Part shown: piece by piece, positions 1 through 8,614 of the stretch
Layout: every line of letters begins with the position of its first letter
How positions within the stretch are numbered: position 1 is the stretch's first letter
Assembly: GCA_003194445.1 (NCBI GenBank)
Contig: PQXF01000023.1
Location: 1-45,686, forward strand
Direction: 5' to 3'
DNA from: Candidatus Methanogaster sp.
Lineage (GTDB): Archaea; Halobacteriota; Methanosarcinia; Methanosarcinales; Methanogasteraceae
DNA: 45,686 nt
The notes under the pieces: model-generated
The model's database searches: none
Seen by the model: only the letters and a program-made list of their open reading frames with translations
Told to the model about the DNA's origin: nothing
Made by a program: the position numbers and the translations under genes

Positions 1-172
1 CACTGCTAACTAGATATAATGAGATGCACATACATCGAGTGTACTCGACCTTTTGGCGATCCAATATATTAGTATCGATGTGTTGAGTCGATCCATCGCG
101 AAAAATCAATGTGACAAAGTAGAATTAAGCGGTAATAAGTAGATCCAAACAGATACTTTACAGCAAACTATA
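1..172. other. Left-edge non-coding stretch and promoter region
   Basis: No ORF of substance is seen before position 173. The stretch is A/T-rich with several TATA-like strings (around 62-75 and 130-160), so it probably holds the promoter of the RNase P protein gene. The upstream neighbour lies outside the window. Confidence 0.4.
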
Positions 173-514
173 ATGGCCCGAAAACACCGGAAGAGATGGA
201 TCAAGAACATTGCCGCGCAGCAGATACAGCGGCTCTTCGAACTTGCCGAATTGATATCAGAAGCGCGTCCGCTCTTGTGCGACCGTTACGTATATATAGC
301 AAGACGGATCGGGATGCGGCATCGTGTACGCATCCCCGCGCACCTGAAGCGAAGGATGTGCAAACACTGTGGGAAGTACCTTATTCCGGGCAGAACATGC
401 CGGGTGAGACTAAACGGCATCTGCGTGGTCGTGACATGCCTTGCCTGCGGAAAACAGACCAGATATCCATACCACCATGACCGCAATCATACTCCCAACA
501 AAGAACGAGAGTGA
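173..514 (+). CDS. rnp4: RNase P protein component 4 (Rpr2/Rpp21 family)
   Basis: This 113-residue basic protein matches archaeal Rpp21/RNP4, a protein subunit of RNase P that helps the catalytic RNA cleave 5' leaders from pre-tRNAs. The N-terminal half is helical and rich in Arg/Lys (ARKHRKRWIKNIAAQQIQRL). The C-terminal half carries two zinc-ligand pairs, CKHCGKYL and CLACGK, about 25 residues apart, with an R-rich strand between them, as in the zinc ribbon of this family. Length is normal. The 3' end overlaps the glycosyltransferase start by 38 bp, so the two are probably cotranscribed. Confidence 0.9.
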   Translation: MARKHRKRWIKNIAAQQIQRLFELAELISEARPLLCDRYVYIARRIGMRHRVRIPAHLKRRMCKHCGKYLIPGRTCRVRLNGICVVVTCLACGKQTRYPYHHDRNHTPNKERE

Positions 515-1142
515 ATCTATAAGGGAGACCATCGACCGCATACGAAGCGTCTGCTCCGACCAAATCGTTGTGGTCGACGGGCACTCGACCGACGGAACCG
601 CTGAGATCGCAAGGCAGATGGGTGCCACAGTCATATCCGACAACGGGAGGGGAAAAGGGGATGCGCTTCGGGTTGCTTTTGAGTACGTGGACGATGATGT
701 CGTCTTCGTGGACGTAGATGATACGTATCCGGTCGACCGCATCCCTGAATTTATCGATGCGCTCAAAGAGAACGATCTTGTGATCGGCGAGCGCACGGAA
801 TTTGTTGCAGGTTCGCTTCCGCTCCTGCTCAGGATCGGTGACTGGATGTCAAGGACCGCGTTTCTGGTGCTGTACGGTGTGAGACTCGACAATCTTTCAG
901 GATTCCGCGGCATTACAAGGGATGCGATCTCGCAGATGAAACTTGAGTCTGACGGCTTCGGGATCGAGACCGAGATCACGGCAAAGTCTGTGCGGCTGGG
1001 TCTGCGGATCAGGAAGATTTCGATAGCATATTCGGTACGGGAAGGGGACTCAAAATTCAATCCGGTCCGGGATGGGGTTGCCGTGGTGTGCGCGATGGTG
1101 CGGTACCGGTTCTCGCGGGGTCTATCGCGCCCTCGGGTTTAG
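477..1142 (+). CDS. Family 2 glycosyltransferase (dolichol-phosphate sugar synthase-like)
   Basis: A 221-residue GT-A fold glycosyltransferase. The start at 477 gives the expected first strand TAIILPTKNESESI; the reading frame is open 36 bp further upstream, but that extension is not family-like. VVVDGHSTDGTAEIA is the nucleotide-sugar binding motif, and FVDVDDTYPVDRI holds the metal-binding acidic cluster in place of the usual DAD. The C-terminal half (residues about 110-200) resembles archaeal dolichol-phosphate mannosyl/glucosyltransferases, with no C-terminal membrane helices. It probably loads a sugar onto a polyprenyl carrier for N-glycosylation or surface polysaccharide. The exact sugar cannot be told. 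Confidence 0.85.
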   Translation: MTAIILPTKNESESIRETIDRIRSVCSDQIVVVDGHSTDGTAEIARQMGATVISDNGRGKGDALRVAFEYVDDDVVFVDVDDTYPVDRIPEFIDALKENDLVIGERTEFVAGSLPLLLRIGDWMSRTAFLVLYGVRLDNLSGFRGITRDAISQMKLESDGFGIETEITAKSVRLGLRIRKISIAYSVREGDSKFNPVRDGVAVVCAMVRYRFSRGLSRPRV

Positions 1143-1262
1143 AGGGTACTTGACAGTTCCGCGTTGGTTAAAATCCGGGATTAAAGCATGGAATTTAACC
1201 GCGGTCTGCAAAGCAACGCCGAAGGCCGAACGAGAGCGGGGTCGGAGGGAAAAACTCTGCGT
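1143..1262 (+). repeat. Degenerate copy of a TTAACCGCGG-type intergenic repeat
   Basis: The string starting near 1195 (TTTAACCGCGGTCTGCAAAG) resembles one arm of the better preserved element at 3212-3280. It lies between convergent genes (glycosyltransferase on plus, tRNA methylase on minus). The similarity is partial, so relatedness is inferred. Confidence 0.45.
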
Positions 1263-2345
1263 TCACTTACGTAGCACCAGGATGTACCGCGTCAAACTCC
1301 GGTGAACACGGTTTTTATATAGTCCGGTCACAACAAATCCAATCTCATCAGCACATAGTAGTTCAAAGTCAGAGATCACTACTGCATGCCCGCCCACCTT
1401 CATCACGCGATATATCTCCGGAAGAGCATTCTTGTAGAGCGATTCGATGGATTCTGCCCTGACAACGGCAGATCTCCCATAAGGTGGATCAGTGACCACT
1501 GCATCGACCGACCCGTCCTTGAGCGGCAGATTGCAGGCATCCCCTGAAGCCAACTGGTACTCAAATCCGTGAGATCTGAGATTCATGTCCGCTCCGCGTA
1601 CCATCGATTCCTGCGCATCGATCCCGAGTACCCGGGCGCGGATCATGCCTGCTTCGAGCAAGATGCCGCCGGTTCCGCAGAATGGATCGAGGACAAGATC
1701 ATTCGTGCGGATTTCGCAGAGATTTACGATTGCACGAGCCATATCCGGAGAGATCGCTCCCGGATAGAAGAACGGCTTCTTATGCGGCAATCGATCCCAA
1801 AACTGCCTCCGGTCTATCGATGCAAGGACTTCCCCGAAGACGCATGAATCTTTTGTGACGATTACACGGAACCTGTGATCAGGATTGGATAGATCTACCT
1901 TTGCCCCACTATTTCTTTCAAAAATAACCTCACCGATGAGCCGTTCCATGCGGGTGGACTGTACAAAGGAACCTTGTATCTGCTTTACCCTGACGCTGAA
2001 TGTTTCGCCTCCGGGCACGGTTATCTCTGCGGCTCGAACCGATTCAAGGATGCTTGCCGGAAGCGTATCGCACTTAATGACGACTGAGACGATATGATGC
2101 GTCATCGCAAGTCTTGTGGACAATCTTTTTGATATCTCGAAGGGATCGCCACTGATCTTTAATAGCAGGCACTGTTCCAGGCTCTTTACGAAGTTATGCT
2201 CGATATCGAGCGCACGCATACATGCGAGCACCTCGCTTTCTGGCAGGATCTCATGCTCACCAGAGAGTTCGAACGCCAGTAACGGCTTCGCCGTCGACGC
2301 TTGCGTTAACGGCTTTGTCGTCGACGCTCGTGTCGTCGTCTTCAT
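1263..2345 (-). CDS. trmG10: tRNA (guanine(10)-N2)-dimethyltransferase, THUMP + class I MTase
   Basis: This SAM-dependent enzyme (360 residues) probably methylates N2 of G10 in tRNA (archaeal Trm-G10/Trm11 family). The N-terminal half is a THUMP-type RNA-binding region. The C-terminal half is a Rossmann methyltransferase with FCGTGGILLEAG (SAM-binding loop), DAQESMVRGA (ribose-binding acidic residue) and the catalytic TDPPYGRS that marks N2-guanine methylases. The start at 2345 is preferred over an in-frame one at 2387 because it lies 4 bp after the nadE stop rather than inside nadE. An S/T/A/K/P-rich stretch after the start (residues about 3-20) looks like low-complexity padding. It probably shares a transcript with nadE. 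Confidence 0.88.
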   Translation of the reverse strand: MKTTTRASTTKPLTQASTAKPLLAFELSGEHEILPESEVLACMRALDIEHNFVKSLEQCLLLKISGDPFEISKRLSTRLAMTHHIVSVVIKCDTLPASILESVRAAEITVPGGETFSVRVKQIQGSFVQSTRMERLIGEVIFERNSGAKVDLSNPDHRFRVIVTKDSCVFGEVLASIDRRQFWDRLPHKKPFFYPGAISPDMARAIVNLCEIRTNDLVLDPFCGTGGILLEAGMIRARVLGIDAQESMVRGADMNLRSHGFEYQLASGDACNLPLKDGSVDAVVTDPPYGRSAVVRAESIESLYKNALPEIYRVMKVGGHAVVISDFELLCADEIGFVVTGLYKNRVHRSLTRYILVLRK

Positions 2346-2349
2346 AGCT

Positions 2350-3129
2350 TCAGGTTTCGGTCTTGCCGCCGGCCCGCGGCGGAGCATGTCGCTTGTGCTC
2401 GCTTGTGCGGATCAGGTCGGTTATATGAGAGATACTGTACTCTGGCACCCCGCATGCCGCAACCTCTTCCGCACTGAGCCCCTCATCAACAAGCATCCTT
2501 AATATCCGGTCGATCTCCCGGTACCGCATCCCGAGTTCCCCTTCATCGGTCTGCCCTGCCCAGAGTCTTGCAGACGGCGGTTTTTCGATGATCCGTTCCG
2601 GAACCCCAAGTTGCCTGGCAAGTTCGAACACCTCGGTCTTATATAAATTGCCGAGCGGCTCCATGTCCACGCCTGAATCGCCGTATTTCGTGGCATATCC
2701 AAGAAGAAGCTCTGTCCGATTTCCGGTCCCGATTACAATCCGATTCAGAAGATTTGCATAATAATAGAGCACGCACATCCGGGTTCGTGCGATCAAGTTC
2801 CCGTTTGAAACGGCTGCACCCAGATCGTAGTCGGGAATCACACCCGAAAATGACTGCAAAATATCGCTGATCTCGATCACCCTGTACTCGATTCCGAGCC
2901 GATCTGCGATATCGATGGCATCATCCGTGTCCTGTTCTGGTGTGAGATCTCGCACAGGAAGCAGGATGCCGAGCACGTTCTCCTGCCCGATCGCGCAAGC
3001 GGTTAGATATGCCGCAACCGTTGAATCGATGCCGCCGCTAAGCCCGATGACTGCTCCGCTTGCACCGGATTCTTCCAGCTGGACGCGGATGAATGTGCTG
3101 ATCGTATTCTTGATGTGGTCCGGGTTCAT
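2350..3129 (-). CDS. nadE: NAD+ synthetase (ammonia-dependent)
   Basis: A 259-residue NH3-dependent NAD synthetase that converts deamido-NAD, ATP and ammonia to NAD+. The PP-loop VIGLSGGIDSTVAAYL is near residue 30. GTGNRTELLLGYATKYGDSG, the NAD/ATP binding signature, lies near residue 137. There is no N-terminal nitrilase (glutaminase) domain, so ammonia or a partner must supply nitrogen. Length is typical of archaeal NadE. The last ~15 residues are Lys/Arg/Pro-rich and divergent. The gene lies directly upstream of the tRNA methylase on the same strand. Confidence 0.93.
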   Translation of the reverse strand: MNPDHIKNTISTFIRVQLEESGASGAVIGLSGGIDSTVAAYLTACAIGQENVLGILLPVRDLTPEQDTDDAIDIADRLGIEYRVIEISDILQSFSGVIPDYDLGAAVSNGNLIARTRMCVLYYYANLLNRIVIGTGNRTELLLGYATKYGDSGVDMEPLGNLYKTEVFELARQLGVPERIIEKPPSARLWAGQTDEGELGMRYREIDRILRMLVDEGLSAEEVAACGVPEYSISHITDLIRTSEHKRHAPPRAGGKTET

Positions 3130-3423
3130 GAGTGTGCGGGGATGTGTTGATTTGCGGTGCCGATGCTGTGGCTTTTTAATTTCTTCCGGGTGGATGGGTT
3201 ATGGCAAAGAAGATTAACCACAGAGGAACACAAGAGTTTTTAACTCCCTCCGCGTTCCTCTGCGTCCTCCGCGGTTAAATTCCCTGTCTGGTTCCGGTAT
3301 ATCCCGGGCCAGGCAGTGCCGGTATATGTGAAGTCTCATGGCAGTGTTTTGGCTATCTGAGTAGTTACGACTGAATATGATTGACCACCGCTCTTAAAGT
3401 TTTTAGGACGATTGGGTGTCGCA
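3130..3423. repeat. Intergenic region with a TTAACCACAGAGG/CCTCCGCGGTTAA inverted repeat
   Basis: No gene is seen. At 3214-3278 the left arm TTAACCACAGAGGAACACAA and the right arm (reverse complement beginning TTAACCGCGGAGGACGCAGA) form an imperfect inverted repeat around a T-rich spacer. This kind of sequence recurs in intergenic regions of many prokaryotes. It may act as a terminator-like structure or a small non-autonomous element. The rest holds the nadE promoter and the region downstream of adk. Confidence 0.6.
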
Positions 3424-4059
3424 TTATTGGACGTGTGCGTAGATCTCGCCTGAGATCTCTTCGATGCTGCCACTCCCATCGATCGTCGTAAGTAGCCCCA
3501 GATTCTCATAATAATCGATAAGCGGCTGTGTCTCTCTTTTATACACCAGGAGACGGTTCCGAACAGATTCCTCGGTATCATCATCGCGCTGGTACAGTGC
3601 CCCGCCGCACAGGTCGCACACCCCGCCCACCTGCGGCGGATTAAACGTCAACTGGTACGTAGCCCCGCATTCACATACACGGCGCGCCGATAGGCGGGCG
3701 ATCAACCGGTCGTCCGGCACATCGATGTTGATCACAAGATCGATTCGCATGTTAAGTTCCGAAAGAATACGGTTGAGCGCATCTGCCTGTGGGATCGTCC
3801 TCGGGTAGCCATCGAGGATGCCGCCTGATGCGCAGTCTGGCTTTGCGAGCCGATCCTCAACAATCGCAATCAGTACCGAGTCAGGGACGAGTTCGCCCCT
3901 GTTCATGTATTCGGAAGCACGGTCTCCGAGTTCTGTGCCTTTTGCTGCCCGCAGGATATCGCCCGTGGAGATGTGGGGGGCATGGGTCCGCTCTGCAAGC
4001 AACTTTGCCTGCGTGCCTTTTCCGGACCCGGGCGGTCCAAGGAGTATGATGTTTGTCAT
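3424..4059 (-). CDS. adk: Adenylate kinase (zinc-lid type)
   Basis: A 211-residue adenylate kinase that equilibrates ATP + AMP with 2 ADP. The P-loop is ILLGPPGSGKGTQAK at the N terminus. ISTGDILRAA is the AMP-binding segment and LDGYPRTIPQADAL the family signature. The lid (residues about 125-160) carries four cysteines, CECG and CDLCGG, a structural zinc site. The gene starts inside the secY stop codon (4-bp ATGA overlap), the usual archaeal secY-adk arrangement, so translation is probably coupled. This is the bacterial-type enzyme rather than the archaeal trimeric AdkA. Confidence 0.95.
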   Translation of the reverse strand: MTNIILLGPPGSGKGTQAKLLAERTHAPHISTGDILRAAKGTELGDRASEYMNRGELVPDSVLIAIVEDRLAKPDCASGGILDGYPRTIPQADALNRILSELNMRIDLVINIDVPDDRLIARLSARRVCECGATYQLTFNPPQVGGVCDLCGGALYQRDDDTEESVRNRLLVYKRETQPLIDYYENLGLLTTIDGSGSIEEISGEIYAHVQ

Positions 4060-5525
4060 GCGCCTCCGAAGAACTGTCGCATCATCGGATGCATCTCCAT
4101 CATCTGCTCGGATGCGAGATCCTCATACAACCGGTAGACGATGCTTACTGTGAGAAGAAGTCCGGTACCGCCTGCGCCGCCGACCGTTCCCAGCATCGAT
4201 GCTACGAGCGTGAGCGCGCCGATCAAGGCTCCGCCGATGATCGTCACCTTTGGCACGTACCGTTCCATGACTCGCTCGATGCTCTGCGGGCTTCGTCTGA
4301 ACCCGGGAATCTGCATTCCGGACTGGAACACATTCTGCGCCACGTTCTTTGCACCCATGCCTGTAGTCTCGATCCAGAAGAGCGCAAAGATAATTCCGCC
4401 AACGATCAACATCGCGGCATCACAGAGTACATGGAGCATGATCTGCCACACTTCCGGTGACGCCATTGCAAGTTCCGGTGACGAATACTTCGCAGCGACG
4501 AGTGACGGGATCCAGTCATGCGGACTGTGGATCGGTGCGAGGTAATACATGATCCCACCAAGCGGTGTACTTTCGCTGAATTTCCCGAGTATCGTGATCC
4601 CTCTACCAGATAGCAGCATCCCGATCATCTGGATGTTTGCCTGAAGCGCCCGCACAAGGATCATCGGAAGCACGCTTGCATATATGAGTTTTATCGGGAA
4701 TCTCCCTCTTGCACCACGAACCGCGCTATGCGCAAGCGGGATCTCTATCCTGGTACTCTCCACAAAGACGACGAAGAGGAAGATGGTGATGGTTGTGACC
4801 AGCGCAAGGAGTCCTGTATCTACCAGGATATGGATCATGTCTGTTGGAAGTCCTTCCTGCGCATAATACACCCACCGTGGAAGCATTCCGATCGGAATGA
4901 TTTCACCTTTCGGTGGTATCCAGCTGAACAGCCCTGTGATGATCTGCTGGGCGACTCCGGCAACGATGAAGAGCCCAACACCTGATCCGATACCCCACTT
5001 GGATACGATCTCGTCCATAAACAGGATCAGGACTCCGCCGACACATATCTGGAATAAGAGCAGGAGCACGATTGTAGATGGGTCGACGCCAAGAGCGGCC
5101 GCAACGCTGGTCGATGGTTTGATATATCCGCCGAGCACTTGCGGAAGCGCCTCGAATATAATCATCGCGAAGACGAGCAGCTTCTGTGCACCCTGGAATA
5201 ATGCTTGATCATGCGGATCGGACATATCCAGATTTATGACCTTTGCACCGACAAGCAGTTGCAGGATGATCGAACCCGTGACGATCGGACCGATCCCGAG
5301 AAGCATCAGTGTTCCGCCCTGTCCTGCAAAGAACGCACGGTACATATGGAACATATCGACCGATTCAGGCGACATGCCGAAGAGCGGGACGTTTGAGAGC
5401 GCGAAATATAAGGCGAGAATGCCTGCAGTCCATGCAAGCTTCTTCTTGAGATGCACGTGCCCCTCAGGACTTGCGACCGCTGGCAATTTGGCAAGGACCG
5501 GTTCGAGAGCTTCTCTGAAACTCAT
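4056..5525 (-). CDS. secY: Preprotein translocase subunit SecY
   Basis: The 489-residue pore subunit of the Sec61/SecYEG channel, with about ten hydrophobic segments. The N terminus has the archaeal plug region FGMSPESVDMFHMYRAFFAG and the GGTLMLLGIGPIVTGSIILQ stretch of TM2b. The start at 5525 (MSFREALEPV) follows GGTG and matches archaeal SecY N termini; a GTG at 5543 would add six residues. rpl15 lies directly upstream and adk overlaps downstream, preserving the end of the spc ribosomal-protein operon. Confidence 0.95.
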   Translation of the reverse strand: MSFREALEPVLAKLPAVASPEGHVHLKKKLAWTAGILALYFALSNVPLFGMSPESVDMFHMYRAFFAGQGGTLMLLGIGPIVTGSIILQLLVGAKVINLDMSDPHDQALFQGAQKLLVFAMIIFEALPQVLGGYIKPSTSVAAALGVDPSTIVLLLLFQICVGGVLILFMDEIVSKWGIGSGVGLFIVAGVAQQIITGLFSWIPPKGEIIPIGMLPRWVYYAQEGLPTDMIHILVDTGLLALVTTITIFLFVVFVESTRIEIPLAHSAVRGARGRFPIKLIYASVLPMILVRALQANIQMIGMLLSGRGITILGKFSESTPLGGIMYYLAPIHSPHDWIPSLVAAKYSSPELAMASPEVWQIMLHVLCDAAMLIVGGIIFALFWIETTGMGAKNVAQNVFQSGMQIPGFRRSPQSIERVMERYVPKVTIIGGALIGALTLVASMLGTVGGAGGTGLLLTVSIVYRLYEDLASEQMMEMHPMMRQFFGGA

Positions 5526-5547
5526 TGCAACACCACTAACCACCTAA

Positions 5548-5967
5548 TCAAGTATGGATCACTGTTCCGCCTGCGTTCTCGATCTTTGTGATCGCGTTTT
5601 TAGAGAACGTTGATGCGGATACTGTTAGTGCCCGGTTAACCCTGCCGGTGCCAAGAACCTTGTCGATACCAAGTACGCTAACATCGATATGCACCGCGCC
5701 ATCCTTCTCTTCGGCAAACCCTGCGCGCAGCAGTTCAGGTATCCTTGAATCGAGTTCGCACACGTTGATGGTGTTCGTGCTGACAATAATTTTTTGAGGG
5801 CGTGTGAACCCATGCTTCCCATACGTATATCCGCGCAGCAGTGCTCGCGTCGCATGGTGTTTGCCTGCGCCACACTTACCGCGTCCGCCCCGGTTCCCTG
5901 CACCTCGCCGATTCTTGTGAGTGCCTCCGCCACATGTGCGTGATCCTCGAAATTTCTTTATATTCAT
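5548..5967 (-). CDS. rpl15: 50S ribosomal protein L15 (uL15)
   Basis: A 139-residue archaeal uL15. The glycine/arginine-rich N terminus ([20 protein letters not shown]) threads into 23S rRNA; the C-terminal globular part contains [21 protein letters not shown] lies just before the ATG. In most archaea L30 and S5 precede L15. Here the upstream neighbour is eS1 after a ~100-bp promoter-like gap, so the L15-secY-adk unit has been cut away from the rest of the spc operon. Confidence 0.95.
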   Translation of the reverse strand: MNIKKFRGSRTCGGGTHKNRRGAGNRGGRGKCGAGKHHATRALLRGYTYGKHGFTRPQKIIVSTNTINVCELDSRIPELLRAGFAEEKDGAVHIDVSVLGIDKVLGTGRVNRALTVSASTFSKNAITKIENAGGTVIHT

Positions 5968-6064
5968 CCTTGCTTAACCTCTGTATTTATTTAATTATGT
6001 GCGCTAGCGGCAATAAATTTATGTAGACGTTGGTATTAAACCTGTTCATGAGCTGCCGTATCCA
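5968..6064 (-). promoter_or_regulatory. Probable promoter of rpl15-secY-adk
   Basis: The 97-bp gap between eS1 and L15 is A/T-rich and on the minus strand contains TATA-like strings (ATAAATTTATTG near 6014-6026, TAATTAAATAAATA near 5984-5998). This supports independent transcription of rpl15-secY-adk. No mapped start is available. Confidence 0.4.
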
Positions 6065-6655
6065 TCAATTCCCCACGGGAGTGCCGGTAATCTCTGTTTT
6101 CAGAATTTCAACCCTGCGCATCGGATATATGGCTTTTATACTGCGATAAACCTTTGCGGAAAGCTTTCCGTTCACAGCCTCTTCGATTAACTTCTCGAAA
6201 TCAAGTTTCCTTGCGCGATCGTGGATGAGTTCTTCCACCTTATTGCGTACCGCCTCGATCTGGCTTGTTTTTGCACGATGCGTCGTGAAACAGGTTGGCT
6301 TTATCCGCATCCGGTACCCATCCTTCGTATATACTTCCAGATTTGCATCGATGCGTGACGTCTGGCGCTTGATCAGCGATCCGATATAATCATTGGTCAT
6401 CTGGTGCCCGGTGAATGATGTGCCTGCCGTATCTCCGCTCACATCAGTGATCTTGAAATGTAGTTTGGTGTTCTGTTTCGAGAAATCCTTAACCATATCG
6501 CCGACCGTGACACTAACCGTCCGACCGATCAGCTTCTCTGGCGCATCTGCAAACGTCTCGCATATAACCGACCTGCCAAACATCTCAGGAGCTACGACCT
6601 GATACCATTTCTTTGTCTTCCAGCGATCGGTCTTTCTTACCGTTTTTCTTGCCAA
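6065..6655 (-). CDS. rps3ae: 30S ribosomal protein eS1 (S3Ae)
   Basis: The 196-residue archaeal/eukaryotic-type eS1, which sits at the small-subunit platform near the mRNA exit. Family signatures are WKTKKWYQVVAPEMFG at the N terminus, then LHFKITDVSGDTAGTSFTGH and the RMRIKPTCFTTHRAKTSQIE segment. The start is TTG (MARKT) at 6655. It is fixed by the strong CGGAGG eight bases upstream and by the conserved N terminus. Its own promoter lies in the short gap shared with the divergent exchanger gene. Confidence 0.94.
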   Translation of the reverse strand: MARKTVRKTDRWKTKKWYQVVAPEMFGRSVICETFADAPEKLIGRTVSVTVGDMVKDFSKQNTKLHFKITDVSGDTAGTSFTGHQMTNDYIGSLIKRQTSRIDANLEVYTKDGYRMRIKPTCFTTHRAKTSQIEAVRNKVEELIHDRARKLDFEKLIEEAVNGKLSAKVYRSIKAIYPMRRVEILKTEITGTPVGN

Positions 6656-6732
6656 TGTTTTTCCTCCGAATGATGGTTATATTGCTACTTCGGGATTATA
6701 AAGATTATGTACTATGAAACCAATTCGGTCTT
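6656..6732. promoter_or_regulatory. Divergent promoter between eS1 and the Ca2+ exchanger
   Basis: A 77-bp gap between divergent genes. A TTTATAATC-type TATA box on minus (about 6698-6706) points at eS1. The same A/T core (ATTATAAAG) can serve the plus-strand exchanger, whose ATG would be only about 30 bp downstream, giving a very short leader or a leaderless mRNA. Confidence 0.45.
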
Positions 6733-7656
6733 ATGCTGATGGAATTGCTGACCCTCATATTGTCCGCCGTTTTCCTGGCGTATTCGAGCGACTGGTTCAC
6801 CGGCGGCGCATCAAGACTCGCAAAGGCAGTTGGGGTGTCAGAGTTCCTGATAGGGGTGACCGTGGTGGCGGTTGGAACCTCGCTTCCCGAGATTGTCGTA
6901 TCCGTGTACGCAGCCTACACAGGCAATCCTGAGCTTGCCGCCGGAAACGTAGTCGGAAGCAACATCACCAACGTCGCTCTGGTGCTTGGCGCGGCATGTA
7001 TAGTCAGCCCCATAGTGATCGATCGCAGTATTTACCGTGATGTGAAGGTCCATGTCCTTATACTTGCAATGGTATCATGCTACTTCTTATACGCGGGCAG
7101 GCTTACATGGATGGCGGGACTGCTGCTAATCATAGCGTACGGGTGGTACATCCGGGACGGCTACACCAGACACCGATCGACACACCCGGTTCCTGAGATT
7201 GGTGATAACAGGAACGATATCGTGCGGCATATAGGGCAGACCATTGCAGGGGGCATTGGCGTGTTCGTGGCATGTAATTTCCTGTTGGATGCTGCCGTCG
7301 TTGTCGCATCAGAACTGGGAATCTCTAAAACGGCCATCGGACTGACGCTGGTGGCACTCGGCACGTCGCTTCCCGAACTTGCAGTATCGATCACAGCCGC
7401 CCGGAAGAAGTGGGGTATGATGATTATTGGAAATGTTATCGGAAGCAACATCGCAAACATACTGCTTGCCCTTGGGATCGGTGCTGGATTCTGCACCATT
7501 CCGCTGGCAGATGCAATCGTGGACAACCTCGTCGTGATGGTCTTCCTGGCGATGGCTATGGTGATATTCGTGAGATATCGCGGGGTATTTGACAGGAGAG
7601 TCGGCATCCTGTTTATAACGGTCTACGCGGCGTTCATTGCGATGATCTTTATGTAG
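6733..7656 (+). CDS. Na+/Ca2+ exchanger family transporter (CaxA/YrbG type)
   Basis: A 307-residue membrane antiporter of the Ca2+:cation superfamily with ten hydrophobic segments. Two inverted alpha-repeats carry the ion-coordinating motifs: VAVGTSLPEIVVSVYA with GNVVGSNITNVALVLG in the first half, and VALGTSLPELAVSITA with GNVIGSNIANILLALG in the second. This duplication defines the fold. It probably exports Ca2+ in exchange for Na+ or H+; ion preference cannot be read from sequence. Starts at 6733 and 6739 are both possible. It stands alone on plus. Confidence 0.92.
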   Translation: MLMELLTLILSAVFLAYSSDWFTGGASRLAKAVGVSEFLIGVTVVAVGTSLPEIVVSVYAAYTGNPELAAGNVVGSNITNVALVLGAACIVSPIVIDRSIYRDVKVHVLILAMVSCYFLYAGRLTWMAGLLLIIAYGWYIRDGYTRHRSTHPVPEIGDNRNDIVRHIGQTIAGGIGVFVACNFLLDAAVVVASELGISKTAIGLTLVALGTSLPELAVSITAARKKWGMMIIGNVIGSNIANILLALGIGAGFCTIPLADAIVDNLVVMVFLAMAMVIFVRYRGVFDRRVGILFITVYAAFIAMIFM

Positions 7657-8116
7657 GGGGCGTGCTTCGCTTCAGAGCGGGAGGGATGTGGTGCACAACG
7701 GATGCGAGGTCTCGTTTAAGTCACTGATGTCAGCACGAAGGGGGTATATGGGCATCAGGGAGGGCGCAATGTAGGGAGATACGTTTTGGTGTGCTGCAAG
7801 GGCTGCCCCATCTTCTTCCATCGCCATCATCAGCACAGGAGTTGGTGGTGCATACCGGTTCATCGCTTCAATCTGTGATCTTGCCCCGTGTCCACATCAA
7901 ATCCGACGACTCCCGAAGTCTCTGAAAACGCAAAGTGCAAGCGGCAGCCCGGCATAGTCCGGGTCGGTGACGCATATGGTTTTGTATCTCAATTCACGAT
8001 TTTATCCGAAGAATCCCGTAGGATGTCTAAAGCATATTCGAATCCATGTATAAGTGAGGCACTGCCTGAAAAAGAGATGGCTATGTATCCACAGATGACG
8101 GCGAATGCCGCGAATC
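7657..8116 (-). other. 460-bp stretch downstream of comD with coding-like fragments
   Basis: No intact gene is recognised. On minus there are short open stretches in different frames: about 8110-7990 (ending ...EYALDILRDSSDKIVN) and 7863-7672 (63 codons, beginning MNRYAPPTPVLMMAMEEDGA). Coding-like composition and frame changes suggest a decayed gene or one with several lesions. The beta subunit partner of comD (comE) would be expected here, but neither fragment shows its thiamine-diphosphate motif. No function is assigned. Confidence 0.35.
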
Positions 8117-8605
8117 TCAAACCCAGAACGATTCGCCAAGTAATATCGCGACAGGCAGCCCTGCCGTCTTTGCAAGTGTCCATGCGCCCGGAATTACCCG
8201 GTCAGCCTCAGAAGGGGCGGGCGAGTACCGCGGTATTCCAAGATTATCGAGCAGTCCGTGCGTCAGCTGACCCATCGGCACCTGCGCTGATATCTGCTCG
8301 CCGAGATCGCCCCTGTGGCTGAGGACCATGAGCAAAGGCATCCGGTAGAGCAGACTTAACGATGCGAGCGCATTGATGCTGTTTCCGAGACCCGAGTTCT
8401 GCATGATAATCGCAGGGTTCGCGCCTCCAAGGTATGCGCCAGCGCATATCCCGACACCTTCTTCTTCTCTTGTTACCGGAATGTGAACAATATCAGGATC
8501 GGATTCGAGCAGATCGAGCAGACCTCCTAAATTGACGCAGGGAACGCTCGTCACGAAATCGATGCCTGCTTTTTTAAGAGCGCGGTAAGCTTTCATTGAA
8601 CCCAT
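8117..8605 (-). CDS. comD: Sulfopyruvate decarboxylase, alpha subunit
   Basis: A 162-residue protein matching the pyrimidine-binding half of thiamine-diphosphate decarboxylases, closest to ComD. ComD with ComE converts sulfopyruvate to sulfoacetaldehyde in coenzyme M synthesis. Visible signatures are [16 protein letters not shown] at the N terminus, [18 protein letters not shown] with the conserved Glu that activates the cofactor, [16 protein letters not shown], and [19 protein letters not shown]. The diphosphate-binding ComE partner is absent from the window. The gene follows pcc1 by 9 bp, so it appears appended to the exosome superoperon. Phosphonopyruvate decarboxylase alpha half is the alternative. 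Confidence 0.85.
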   Translation of the reverse strand: MGSMKAYRALKKAGIDFVTSVPCVNLGGLLDLLESDPDIVHIPVTREEEGVGICAGAYLGGANPAIIMQNSGLGNSINALASLSLLYRMPLLMVLSHRGDLGEQISAQVPMGQLTHGLLDNLGIPRYSPAPSEADRVIPGAWTLAKTAGLPVAILLGESFWV

Positions 8606-8614
8606 CTTTCGTAT

